Below, in pieces: positions 9,979-19,632 of a DNA stretch of 64,000 nt. Position numbers and translations under genes: made by a program. The DNA is from XYD12-FULL-36-8 sp964391015 (lineage in GTDB: Bacteria; Bacteroidota; Ignavibacteria; Ignavibacteriales; Ignavibacteriaceae), in NCBI GenBank assembly GCA_964391015.1, contig CAYMKU010000006.1:1-64000 (forward strand). The letters are read 5' to 3'. The notes beneath the pieces were generated by a model. It was not told the DNA's origin. It did not search any database and saw only the letters and a list, made by a program, of their open reading frames with translations. Each line of letters begins with the position of its first letter. Within the stretch, counting starts at the first letter, position 1.

Positions 9979-12900
9979 TTACTTATAGCTTTTATTTATC
10001 TTAATCATAGTATTTTTTTCATCATTAATTTTACTGCTGGGGTGTAAAGCTTGAATTCCTAAGTTATTGTTGTTGAATGCTAATGCCAGATCTGATCCAT
10101 CAACAAAATCATCTCCAGTTAGATCGAAAACAATATAACCCGATTCTCCCAGATTTGCACTATTAAAACAACTGGAAACGTCAGTACCGTCTATAAATTC
10201 ATCTTTGTTTACATCCCCGCTATAAACACACCACTTAGTACCTTTTTGAATAAGATTGTTTCCGTATGCTTTATTCTGTGCGCTGGTAAAATTGTAGTTT
10301 AACGTTCCTGATGTGAAGAGTTGTCCTGCAGCACTCCAGGTTTCTAATCCATTGCGATGCTTTAATACAATGTAGTATGGTGTTCCATCGGAGACAGTTG
10401 TGAACGTTGTTGTTCCGGTTCCAAGGTTATTAAGAAAAATTTTCTTGGATTGCACAAGACTATAGGGTGATGAATTGCTTCTCAATTCTACTGTAACTGT
10501 GTCAGGAACCATTGTTGATCCGTCACAAAAACCTTCAAGCATAGCAGTTAAATTAAGTGAGAAATTTGTTAGTGTGCCGTTAGTAGAAACGTACAATAAA
10601 GCTGCATTTAGGAATCTTGGGACAGGAGAACCTGTTGGACTATCAGAAGCTCTTCTCAATGATCTAATATCAACTCCAAAGGTAGCAACATTAAAGGTAC
10701 TGCCAATTTTCCCGATTGCATTTATTGAATTATCACCTCTGAATTTGTATAAATTATGTGTTGTTGCAGTATCGAATCTTGATAACACATCTGGCCAAGT
10801 TCCTACCGTGCTATCGGTCAATCCAGTATTTAAGTAAACACCGACTAATCCCTGGCTTGCACCGGATGAGGGTCTATCAAGAACATAATTCGCACCGAGA
10901 TATTGATTCATAAAGTTCAAATCATAATATGAAGAAGCTGATCTGCCAAACTGATAACCAATATCCTCAGAGAAAATAATTAAATTAGATTTTGTTCCAG
11001 GCAAAGGATTGTTTAGGTATGCTTTGATTGAATCTTTTTGAATGGTTGACATGACTGATGTTGCTTCACCAACCCAGATAACGGTTTGTCTTCCTCTGAA
11101 TGTAACTACATTTGTAGAAGTCTGGCCACCTTTATTGAATAAATCATAAGTTTTGCCTATTGTATTCAAATAAGTTACAACTGAGTCTTTGCTCGTTCTG
11201 CCATTTGTGCTGGACGAATCATATGCTACAAGTATTTCTGCCAGCGCTAAGATATTGAATGAATGAAATCCTGATGCAGGATTGTAACTAAAATTATTTT
11301 GCAGGGAATTATCTGTTGCTTTAATTTTATATTCAACAAGATCACCAACATTAACAGTTCCTGGGAAAGTACCTTTATAGGTGTTTCCAGAGTTTAGTGG
11401 CAAAGAGAATGTCGATATCGAGCCTCCATTTATTCTGAATTCGCATTGTACTGATTGTATTCCAATATTGTCAGTTACATCTGCTTGTACGTCGACTGGC
11501 CATCTTACTTGTGGAGTATTGCCAATTGGAGAATGTGTAATTGAAGGTGGAATAAGATCTGTAGCTGCTGTAAAAGAATAATATGTTAATGGTGCTCCGC
11601 CTGGTGATGTAGTTACAAACCCCATATTGTCCGCTGCTTTGATATAATAATTGTAAGTGTTTGGCAAACCATTCCCCGGAATACTCGCCTGAAAATTGTC
11701 ACCTGATGTATTTGTCATAAGAATAGAATCCGATATAACTCCAACGCCTCTTCCCCAATAAACTTTAATTGAACTTGGAATTAATGTATTCTGCGAAGTA
11801 ATTGTGGCATTAACTATGTAGGGACCATTTTGATCTTCTGTATTTGGGAGTGCAGTATGAGTTATTGAGGGACCAAAAGTAACTTGAGTCATCCATGCTT
11901 GATAATTTCCGGTTCTATCATCAGACCAAAATGGATAAGTTTTTCCATTTGCCGCTGTAATTCCAATATAATCTCCTTGGTATCCAGAAGCTAATCCGGT
12001 AATAGGTTTAGGTTTAAAATTAGCGTCACTTACCTTGAAGTTTTCGAAAGTTAATCCTCCATCTACCGAAGTTGCCATCCAGACACCTGTGCTGTCGTTT
12101 GTGGTTGTATGACGACTATCATAAAAGACAATGCTTAATCTACCATTTGATTGGTCAACGGTGCACCACGGGTAATATTGATCTCTACCATTATTAAGAG
12201 CGTCATTATTTACTCTAACGGGGGAACTCCATGTTGTTCCTCCATCTGTTGATCTGATTAAAACTATGTCCGGATCGCTGCCAGCAGGAGAAACATTTTT
12301 TTGCGGCCAAACGATGTAAATGTATCCATTATATGCACCTCCAGAACGATCTACAGTCATAGATGGGAAAGAGGAAACTCTAATTTGATTTGTTTTTAAA
12401 TAACCTCTTATTCCAAAATTAAAGTTACCATTGGGTGTTAATGCTCCGTATATTCTTGCTTTTGTCCATGTTGCACCTCCATCAGTTGATTTTGCGAACC
12501 CAATAGCATCTTCTGGTGCGGTTTGACTTGGAAAGTTGTCGTAGATTGCAAAAGTTGCATACACTTGGCCAGCAGGACCAGTATTAATATTCACTCCTTG
12601 GGCATGACTTCCAGGTGAAAGCGAAGCTGAGAGATCTACAAAAGAACTCCAGCTTGAGCCAAAATTTGTCGAGTAATTTATTACAACCTGGTTATTGCTT
12701 GCACTTCCTGTTACAAAATTTGACCAAGCATCATAGACTCTATTTTGATATGGACTGCCATTTTTTTTGTCAACCCACAAATGGTTTTTATCTAAAAGAT
12801 CGCTGGATGAGGAAGGATCAGCACCAGCTGTGTAAGAAGTCCAATTAACTCCATTGTTAGTTGAGACAGATACTCCTTGGCCTCCTGCATTGCGAATGTA

Positions 12901-13377
12901 ACCCATATAAAGGTAACCATTTGGTCCAATTACAGCGGCAGGATCTCCACTATTTGTACTACCAAAAAGAGAAGATGGATTATCAGAGCCTGACCAATTT
13001 GTACCAGCATTGGTTGACCAATAAGTTCCTGTTCCCCATACAGTTGAAACAGGCCATGGCGTAGCATTTGCACCAGCAAATAATATATTTGAATTCGTTG
13101 GGTGTATATCAATACTCAATTCAGATTGAGTACTATTTGTAGTTGGCAGAATTCTGTAATTTGGATTTATTACGGCATCTGTTCCATTGAGTTTGTAATA
13201 TTGGTATTGAGGATTAGGGGTGTATTTATAATCGAAATTAGGTGTACTAACTTCAGTGGAATTAAGTTGTATTCTTGACCACTTTTTATCTATCGGCTGT
13301 GATGTTTGGGAATAAAGCATGTCAAGTGAAAATATAAAAAGGATAGTTGTAAAGAGAGAAAATAATAATTTTTTCAA
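9979..13377 (-). CDS. BNR/sialidase-like propeller protein with Ig-like domains and dockerin-like C-terminal module
   Basis: 1132 residues. The start is a TTG preceded by AGGAGGAG, opening a signal peptide (MKKLLFSLF...YSQ). Residues of about 55-510 form a BNR/Asp-box propeller (VSTNNGVNW, STDGGATW, STDGGTTW, SVDGGLTF) of the sialidase-fold type. No complete set of catalytic sialidase residues could be confirmed, so enzyme activity is not claimed. Two Ig-like domains follow at about 500-710. An alpha/beta stretch at about 715-930 (EILVAYDSS, VIWVGEA, NLIIFSEDIG) looks like a class I amidotransferase-like or ThuA-like fold. The shared beta domain (AMLEGFCDGS) and two loops (DVNKDEFIDGTD and DLTGDDFVDGSD) end the protein, followed by a 22-residue basic tail. 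The next gene on the strand is a BNR paralogue with a T9SS tail instead. Confidence 0.87.
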   Translation of the reverse strand: MKKLLFSLFTTILFIFSLDMLYSQTSQPIDKKWSRIQLNSTEVSTPNFDYKYTPNPQYQYYKLNGTDAVINPNYRILPTTNSTQSELSIDIHPTNSNILFAGANATPWPVSTVWGTGTYWSTNAGTNWSGSDNPSSLFGSTNSGDPAAVIGPNGYLYMGYIRNAGGQGVSVSTNNGVNWTSYTAGADPSSSSDLLDKNHLWVDKKNGSPYQNRVYDAWSNFVTGSASNNQVVINYSTNFGSSWSSFVDLSASLSPGSHAQGVNINTGPAGQVYATFAIYDNFPSQTAPEDAIGFAKSTDGGATWTKARIYGALTPNGNFNFGIRGYLKTNQIRVSSFPSMTVDRSGGAYNGYIYIVWPQKNVSPAGSDPDIVLIRSTDGGTTWSSPVRVNNDALNNGRDQYYPWCTVDQSNGRLSIVFYDSRHTTTNDSTGVWMATSVDGGLTFENFKVSDANFKPKPITGLASGYQGDYIGITAANGKTYPFWSDDRTGNYQAWMTQVTFGPSITHTALPNTEDQNGPYIVNATITSQNTLIPSSIKVYWGRGVGVISDSILMTNTSGDNFQASIPGNGLPNTYNYYIKAADNMGFVTTSPGGAPLTYYSFTAATDLIPPSITHSPIGNTPQVRWPVDVQADVTDNIGIQSVQCEFRINGGSISTFSLPLNSGNTYKGTFPGTVNVGDLVEYKIKATDNSLQNNFSYNPASGFHSFNILALAEILVAYDSSSTNGRTSKDSVVTYLNTIGKTYDLFNKGGQTSTNVVTFRGRQTVIWVGEATSVMSTIQKDSIKAYLNNPLPGTKSNLIIFSEDIGYQFGRSASSYYDLNFMNQYLGANYVLDRPSSGASQGLVGVYLNTGLTDSTVGTWPDVLSRFDTATTHNLYKFRGDNSINAIGKIGSTFNVATFGVDIRSLRRASDSPTGSPVPRFLNAALLYVSTNGTLTNFSLNLTAMLEGFCDGSTMVPDTVTVELRSNSSPYSLVQSKKIFLNNLGTGTTTFTTVSDGTPYYIVLKHRNGLETWSAAGQLFTSGTLNYNFTSAQNKAYGNNLIQKGTKWCVYSGDVNKDEFIDGTDVSSCFNSANLGESGYIVFDLTGDDFVDGSDLALAFNNNNLGIQALHPSSKINDEKNTMIKINKSYK

Positions 13378-13465
13378 GACTCCTCCTGTTTGATTAGAAA
13401 TAACGGGGCTAAAATATGCTTATTGTTTGTATATATCAAATTAAATGGGAAGTACTTTCTTTTTT

Positions 13466-15061
13466 TTATTTCATCAATATCATTTTCTTTGTTTGAATAA
13501 AATTTTCAACTTGTAGCTTATAAAAATAAACGCCGCTTGGCAAATCATCGCTTGCTGAAAATGAAATTTCATGTTGACCAGCGGTTGTAAATTTATCTGA
13601 TAGCACTTTAACTTCATTTCCCAGCACATCATATACCTTGATTGTTTGCCAAGAATCTATTTGAGATTGCCAACTTATTTTTGTAATTGGATTGAAAGGA
13701 TTAGGGAAATTTTGGTTCAAATTAAAACCCTTTGTCAGACCCATTTGGGAATCCTCGTCGACATCTGTTTCTATATTTATTATCTTCATCCAAATTTGAT
13801 AAATGCCAGAAAAATCATCCATCCAACAAGCATATAGTTTTTGCCCAGATGAAATCAAGGATATGTAATCACCCTGGTAGTTTGAGGAACCTCCGATAAC
13901 AGGTTTAGGTTTAAATCTATGATCACTGATTGGTTGGTCTGTCCACGTATTTCCTCCATCGGAAGAACGAGATAAATACACCTCAGCTGAATCTGAAGAG
14001 GTATTACGGTCGTCGTAATAAATGATATTTAAATTACCTTGCACGTCAACATCAATGGCAGGGAAGTATTGAATTTTTCCGTTGTTGAGTGCATCTTGGT
14101 TAACACGGATTCCACTTGACCATGTTTGGCCTGAATTAGAAGAGTAACGTAAAATGACATCAGGATCAGAACCGGCAGGCAAATTATTTTTTTCAGTTGT
14201 TACTATATAAAGGTAACCATTACGTAATCCATTGCTTTTGTCAATTGCCATTCGTGGTAAGCCATTAACTCTTATGTTGCTCTTTGCTGTCAAAGTGCCA
14301 TTAATTCCGTTAACATCAATGATATTATTTGTTACTGTCCAGGAATTCCCTCCATCAGATGAAACAGCAAATCCAATATAATCTTCAATGAACGGTGCAA
14401 GGGAAGTTACCCCGGCCCAAACCGCAAAAATTTTTCCGTTCGAATCAATCACCATAGTTGGCCCTGTACAGCGGGCAGGTGGTTGATTATTAATGATAGT
14501 GGGATTTGACCAATTGCCTGCACTGTTACTGGAATAGGAAAAATAAATTGGATAGGGAGAAATTAATTTCACAAATGCCGAATAAATCCTTCCGAAGTAA
14601 GGGCTGTTAGGATTGTCATCAATTAATGTGGTTCCCTTATCATCAGTTTGCTGATTCGTAATTGTAAGTGCATTTGACCATGTCACTCCAAGGTCATCTG
14701 AGAAATGAGAATATACACCTGGGAATACCGAACCAATGTGGGTCAACACTAATCTTTTATTTGCGGTAACTACAATTCCAGGATCACCACCATGGTTAAG
14801 GAGAATTTGTCCTTTGCATGTATCGGATCCGAACCAATTTGCACCGCTGTTTGTTGAAACATAAATTCCCTCACTCTTGAAACCATTGGAGGTATTTATT
14901 GTAACTGCGCTTACAAAAAATAATTGTGGATTAGCGTTGTTGATTGCTAATATTGGCTCAGTTTGCGTTACTGAACTTGGAAATATTCGAAAGTTAATTG
15001 GATTTAATTGAGGGGAAATAATTCCTGGGATCATCAAAAAAAATAAATGTATTTTATACAT
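13466..15061 (-). CDS. BNR/sialidase-like propeller protein with T9SS type A sorting domain
   Basis: 531 residues from an ATG at 15061, only 5 bases after the stop of the TonB receptor gene, so the two are probably co-transcribed and perhaps translationally coupled; no Shine-Dalgarno is seen. Residues of about 30-440 are the same BNR propeller as in 9979-13377, sharing blocks such as GSDPDV, RVNQDALNNG, YYDDRNT, FKPKPVIGG and NYQGDYI. The last 85 residues are a T9SS tail (LNQNFPNPFNP, VYDVLGNEV, SGVYFYKLQ). Coupling to a TonB receptor suggests a function in binding or processing a surface nutrient, but that is inference and no substrate is indicated. Confidence 0.87.
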   Translation of the reverse strand: MYKIHLFFLMIPGIISPQLNPINFRIFPSSVTQTEPILAINNANPQLFFVSAVTINTSNGFKSEGIYVSTNSGANWFGSDTCKGQILLNHGGDPGIVVTANKRLVLTHIGSVFPGVYSHFSDDLGVTWSNALTITNQQTDDKGTTLIDDNPNSPYFGRIYSAFVKLISPYPIYFSYSSNSAGNWSNPTIINNQPPARCTGPTMVIDSNGKIFAVWAGVTSLAPFIEDYIGFAVSSDGGNSWTVTNNIIDVNGINGTLTAKSNIRVNGLPRMAIDKSNGLRNGYLYIVTTEKNNLPAGSDPDVILRYSSNSGQTWSSGIRVNQDALNNGKIQYFPAIDVDVQGNLNIIYYDDRNTSSDSAEVYLSRSSDGGNTWTDQPISDHRFKPKPVIGGSSNYQGDYISLISSGQKLYACWMDDFSGIYQIWMKIINIETDVDEDSQMGLTKGFNLNQNFPNPFNPITKISWQSQIDSWQTIKVYDVLGNEVKVLSDKFTTAGQHEISFSASDDLPSGVYFYKLQVENFIQTKKMILMK

Positions 15062-15066
15062 AATTG

Positions 15067-17193
15067 TTACAATTTATAATTTAGATTTATGCCAAAATAA
15101 AATGCGCGAGGTTCTCCTGTTTCATAATACTTTCCATAATAATCGTTAATGTTGATAAAACTTGCATATCTTTTATCGAAAATATTATTCATACCGATAA
15201 ATCCTGTAACATCAAAATTCTCATTACTAAAGGTTAACCCTGCCATTAAATTACCATAAAAATAGTCATTGTTTTTCTCTGAGTTTGAGTCGTTTACAAA
15301 CATTTCACCAATGTAATCACAATCCCAGATTATTAATCCAGAAATTTCTTCGTTCAATTCCAGTTCTTTAACAAAAATGAAATTAAAAATATGTTTGGGA
15401 ATAGAGGGAACCTTTTTCTCTGTAAAATTTTCTTTAGACATTCCCGATGGTGTAAAAACTTCTGTCAAATAACTTTCGTAGTAGAAATTTGTATAGGTAT
15501 AATTAATCGTCAACTCAGTTTCTTCGAATGGCTCACTCATAAACCCAAGTTCAATTCCTGTTCTTCGTGTTCTGGGAGCATTTTTAAAATATGTTTTGAG
15601 ATTTATTGCAAAAGGTACAATTTCATCATGAATGAGATAATTAAAATATGTTAACTCAAAAAATACTTTCCTTAAAAATTCCGATTCACTATTTACAAGA
15701 TTTCCCTTTATACCAAGTTCAAAGTTCATTGATTTCTGTGGATTGAGGTCTGGGTTGAGTGTATATGAAAAATTTGATGATAGAGGATTATTCGAAATTT
15801 CACTTAATGCTGGATAATCAAAACTAAGTCCATAAGATGAGTAAATTGCAATAGTGGGAGTTAACTTATAATTCAGTCCTGCTTTAGGTGAGAATCCACT
15901 CATTGTTCGTAATGTATCTATGAAGCCAAATGGTATATATGTGTTTCGAGAAAAAATATTATTATCAAATCTGCCTGAAAGAAAAAAGTCAAGTTTAGTA
16001 TCAATAATTGTCATGTGTTCGAGTACATAAACTCCAATATTACTTAAACTTTCATTATACTGATTTAAAACTGAAATACCTCTTTGACCCGAGAAATTTT
16101 CGAATTGAGTTATCGGTCCAGATTGATAAGCATAATCAGTTCCAATAGTAAGAATGTTTTTCTTTTTGAAAATTTCATTTTTACTGGTTAATCTCAGATA
16201 ACCACCTAAAGAATATCTTGTGTTTATGGTGTAATATTCATTGTCCGCTTTTTCAAGTTCTTTTATTCCGCCATATCCAATCAATTCAAGTTCATACTGT
16301 TCCATTTCACCAAAATGTGTTACAAACTTACCAGCCACCTTCCCCTTTTTTGTTAATCTTTTATAATCTTGTGATATTGCCAGTGGATCAGCTGCAAACG
16401 GGTCCAAATTAAATTCTTCCTTTGTTAATGATCCTGGAAATCTGTTGAAACCATTTACAAAATTTGTGTGAACAGATAAAGTTGAATGTGTCCCAATGAA
16501 AGCTTCATAAATTGCATTAATTAAATGTTGATATTCAGAACTGTGTTTTCTATAACCGGTAATATTTCTGTATTTGTAAGTGACAAATAAACGTTGATTG
16601 TTATCTTTAATTCCCAATTTAATCCCGTTTTGTTTCAGACCAAATTCTCCGAATTGATTTGACGTGCCTAAATAATTTTTAGGGAAGTATTTGTCGGTGA
16701 CAAAATTAATTAGACCGCCAGGAGAATTCGCATAAAGTGAGGATAAATTTCCTTTTACAACTTCAACCCCACCAAGCGAAGTGAAGTCAATGGCATCTAT
16801 GACAGATTCTCCGTCTGGTTCTGATTCCGGAATTCCATCTTGTAAAATTCGAATACCTCTGATTCCTGTGCTGGATCTGGTTCCAAATCCTCTTATTGAC
16901 ACACGTAATTCACTATTACCGTAACGATTCTGGAGAAATAAGCCTGGTACATCTGCTAATACATCACGGGCAGATACTTTTCTTCCGTAAGAAAGTTCTT
17001 TTGAATCGACGCGGAAGACTGAGTAAGGGATATCAATGATTTTTTCAGTGCTGCGTGTTCCGACTACAACTACATCTTGAATTTTAAACTTAGTTGTATC
17101 GTTAAATTCAGGATCTTCTTGAGAATAAAGAAATGTCGAGACAGATGACAAAATTAAAATGGATAGGGTTAAAATTTTTACTGTTGTCTTCAA
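15067..17193 (-). CDS. TonB-dependent outer-membrane receptor
   Basis: 708 residues. The start codon is TTG: no ATG is available and the frame opens directly on a signal peptide (MKTTVKILTLSILIL...YSQ), with GGGATGG upstream. A TonB-box-like IQDVVVVGTR is followed by a plug domain at about 40-170, with DVPGLFLQNR, SIRGFGTRSS, ILQDGIPESEPDG and VEVVKGNLSSLYANSPGG. The remainder is a beta-barrel with TonB-receptor strand signatures and an aromatic/aliphatic C-terminal strand. It would import an unknown ligand, such as a siderophore, cobalamin or glycan, using TonB energy. It is the first gene of a probable two-gene operon with the BNR protein 13466-15061, and a paralogue of 17383-19527. There is no SusD-like partner. 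Confidence 0.92.
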   Translation of the reverse strand: MKTTVKILTLSILILSSVSTFLYSQEDPEFNDTTKFKIQDVVVVGTRSTEKIIDIPYSVFRVDSKELSYGRKVSARDVLADVPGLFLQNRYGNSELRVSIRGFGTRSSTGIRGIRILQDGIPESEPDGESVIDAIDFTSLGGVEVVKGNLSSLYANSPGGLINFVTDKYFPKNYLGTSNQFGEFGLKQNGIKLGIKDNNQRLFVTYKYRNITGYRKHSSEYQHLINAIYEAFIGTHSTLSVHTNFVNGFNRFPGSLTKEEFNLDPFAADPLAISQDYKRLTKKGKVAGKFVTHFGEMEQYELELIGYGGIKELEKADNEYYTINTRYSLGGYLRLTSKNEIFKKKNILTIGTDYAYQSGPITQFENFSGQRGISVLNQYNESLSNIGVYVLEHMTIIDTKLDFFLSGRFDNNIFSRNTYIPFGFIDTLRTMSGFSPKAGLNYKLTPTIAIYSSYGLSFDYPALSEISNNPLSSNFSYTLNPDLNPQKSMNFELGIKGNLVNSESEFLRKVFFELTYFNYLIHDEIVPFAINLKTYFKNAPRTRRTGIELGFMSEPFEETELTINYTYTNFYYESYLTEVFTPSGMSKENFTEKKVPSIPKHIFNFIFVKELELNEEISGLIIWDCDYIGEMFVNDSNSEKNNDYFYGNLMAGLTFSNENFDVTGFIGMNNIFDKRYASFININDYYGKYYETGEPRAFYFGINLNYKL

Positions 17194-17324
17194 AGTATTT
17201 CCATCCCTTGAAAATTATTAATCACAATTAGATAATTCAATTCACATAACAAATATACGATTTCTATATTCATTAAGGGGATGGAATTTGCAAGTTTGGT
17301 TCTATGATAAATATAATTTATAAT

Positions 17325-17360
17325 AAAAATCACGCTCAGTAAATCCCAAGCGTGATTTTT
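17325..17360 (-). terminator. Rho-independent terminator after the TonB receptor 17383-19527
   Basis: Stem AATCACGCT/AGCGTGATT with a 12-base loop, 22 bases past the stop. On the minus strand it is followed by a T-rich tract (TTTTTATT). The A-run on the other side would also allow plus-strand termination. Confidence 0.8.
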
Positions 17361-17382
17361 TTTGTGATTAAATAAGAAGTGT

Positions 17383-19527
17383 TTATTTGAATCCAATTGA
17401 AATTGAAGCGACAATATTTCTTGGTAACCCTGGTTCAAGAAAAACCGGTTTCCCGCTGACAATATCGGGATTTATAAAAGCAGAGGCAGCATATTTTTTG
17501 TCAGTCAGATTGTTGACACTTATAAAGCCGGATACTGAAGTATAATCATTTATCTTTATAGCATCCTTAATTCCTACTACTGCGTTAATTATATTATATG
17601 CTTGGGCTTCGATCGAATTTGCATCATCAACAAAATAATTCCCAATCCCATTCATACTAACACCGACGTAACCACCATAAAAGAATTTTGGAGCAAAACT
17701 AATTCCGGCATAATAAAATATATCTGGAATTCCAGTAACTTTCTTATCTGTATAATCTGCAAAAGCGCCAGGTTTACCATAGTGAACCGAATCAACTAAG
17801 TAATCTTTGTATTTGTTTTGAGAGTATGTCAAAGCACCTTGAAATGATAAATCTTGTGCCATTTGCAAATTCAAGCTTGCTTCAATCCCCATTCTGTTAG
17901 TTTTACCTGCTGTAAAATAGAATCGTCCTCCGCGGTATGGAATTATGTCATTTTTAACGATGATGTAATAAAGAGCAACATCATAAGTAAGCGATTTTAC
18001 TAGTGATTCGTCTCCGATAAACATTAAATGTTTTGTACCGAATTCAAATGTTGTAGATGTGATGGGTTCTAATAATGGATTTATTAGATAAACTGTATCT
18101 TGACCATATGTTGATGCTGGATCGGTTTCATTGCCTGCTGGCACTTCAACGCCACCACCTAAGTTTGCATAGATACTGTGAGTTGGTGAGAACATAAAAG
18201 TAATTCCAGCTTTTGGAGTAAATCTTTCAAAAGTTTTGTTCTGCAATCCGAATTTAGGAGTAATATAACTTTCGCTGTAATAAGTAATCTTGTCGTATCT
18301 TCCACCGGCAAGAATACTTAATTTTTCATTTATCCTTATCTCATCCTGAACAAAAGCTCCAAAAGTGTTCGCTCCCTCGCGTTTATTATCACGTAATGTA
18401 CTTCCTCGTCCATTTGTGGCAGAAAGTGAATAAAATAATATTGCTCCATCTTGATATGCTTCATCTATACCAAGCGTTAGCTGATTTTTTATTTTTGAAC
18501 TTAACTCAGCATTATTGCGATACAAAAAGTTTCCTCCCAAATGGTATCTGGTAAAATCTCTGAAAGTTCCTCTTTCGGATCTTTGAAGATATTTTGGATT
18601 TCCATATACCATCGCTGAGATCTCATTCATATCATCAAACGAATGATCAAGACTAACACCGAATCTTCCAAGTCTATTGTATCTTCTTTCATCCCTGGAT
18701 AAATATGTTGAGTTTGATTGTCTCGGATCTTTATTGAATTCATCTTGAGTTAGTGGTCCAGGTATATGAAATAAATTTCCTGTTCCGACAAGATACACGC
18801 CGAGTCGAGTTTGATCGCTTAGTTTAGATTGTAAATTGACATTGACAACTGTTCGCTTGGAACCTGAGTGCTTACGCCATCCTTCAAAATTAATGTTTGA
18901 AACTGCAACAGATAATTTTCCCACTCCAAGAATGGCACCACTTTGCATTGTAAATTTTTGAAGTCCAAAACTGCCTACAAGTCCTCCAAGTGAAATAAAC
19001 GGAGTTTCAAATGAAGGGGTAGTAGAGATATTAATAATACCTCCACCCGCATTACCCCACAATGCTGAAGAATTTGAACGAATAACTTCGATGTTATCTG
19101 CAAGGGTAAGATCAATATTGTCGAATGATGTTCTTCCGTCAGGTTCAGTTTCTGGAATACCATCAAGCATGATTCTTATACCGCGTGAAGTACCCGAATT
19201 TGATCTATCACCTGCACCTCGTGCTCCAAAACCTCGGATAACAATGCGAATATCTTGATTTCCGGCTCGTGATTGTCCAAGTACACCAGGAATAGTTGAA
19301 AACACCTCATCCATTCCATAACCCTTGATGTTTTGAAATTGCTCTTTTGTAAGTATTGAAACTGCATATGGAATTTCTAAAATATTTTCTGGATATCTTG
19401 TAGCCGATACAGTTATCTGGCCTAATTGATATTTAAGTGTATCCTCTGATTTATTAATTTCATTCTGTCCAAAGGATTGTATAAATCCACAGAACAGGAA
19501 TGAAAATAAAATGACCTTTTTTTTCAT
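17383..19527 (-). CDS. TonB-dependent outer-membrane receptor
   Basis: 714 residues, ATG start with signal peptide MKKKVILFSFLFCGF...FGQ. A TonB-box-like region (GQITVSATRYPENIL) precedes the plug at about 45-170, with SIRG-type motifs VIRGFGARGAGDR, IMLDGIPETEPDG and VIRSNSSALWGNAGGG. The beta-barrel ends in SISIGFK. Length and organisation are typical of the FecA/ligand-gated channel class, and the plug is very similar to that of 15067-17193, so the pair are paralogues. Transcription likely continues from the small gene 19633-20163 (105-base gap) and ends at the hairpin at 17325-17360. The ligand cannot be deduced. Confidence 0.92.
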   Translation of the reverse strand: MKKKVILFSFLFCGFIQSFGQNEINKSEDTLKYQLGQITVSATRYPENILEIPYAVSILTKEQFQNIKGYGMDEVFSTIPGVLGQSRAGNQDIRIVIRGFGARGAGDRSNSGTSRGIRIMLDGIPETEPDGRTSFDNIDLTLADNIEVIRSNSSALWGNAGGGIINISTTPSFETPFISLGGLVGSFGLQKFTMQSGAILGVGKLSVAVSNINFEGWRKHSGSKRTVVNVNLQSKLSDQTRLGVYLVGTGNLFHIPGPLTQDEFNKDPRQSNSTYLSRDERRYNRLGRFGVSLDHSFDDMNEISAMVYGNPKYLQRSERGTFRDFTRYHLGGNFLYRNNAELSSKIKNQLTLGIDEAYQDGAILFYSLSATNGRGSTLRDNKREGANTFGAFVQDEIRINEKLSILAGGRYDKITYYSESYITPKFGLQNKTFERFTPKAGITFMFSPTHSIYANLGGGVEVPAGNETDPASTYGQDTVYLINPLLEPITSTTFEFGTKHLMFIGDESLVKSLTYDVALYYIIVKNDIIPYRGGRFYFTAGKTNRMGIEASLNLQMAQDLSFQGALTYSQNKYKDYLVDSVHYGKPGAFADYTDKKVTGIPDIFYYAGISFAPKFFYGGYVGVSMNGIGNYFVDDANSIEAQAYNIINAVVGIKDAIKINDYTSVSGFISVNNLTDKKYAASAFINPDIVSGKPVFLEPGLPRNIVASISIGFK

Positions 19528-19632
19528 TTGCTAAATCCTTTTTTAAATGAATATAAGAATCTCTTAAATACGAGATTGAGTAAATCGTACTAATGAATTA
19601 GTTGTTGTTTGAGATTCTTCCTGTTATTGGGA

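Noticed and set aside
9979..15061. Active sialidase annotation for the BNR proteins
   Set aside because: Asp-box blades are present, but the Arg triad and the Tyr/Glu pair needed for catalysis could not be located with confidence.
17190..17462. A 90 aa minus-strand frame between the two TonB receptors
   Set aside because: It overlaps the 3' end of one receptor, runs through the terminator at 17325-17360 and shows no signal or family motif.
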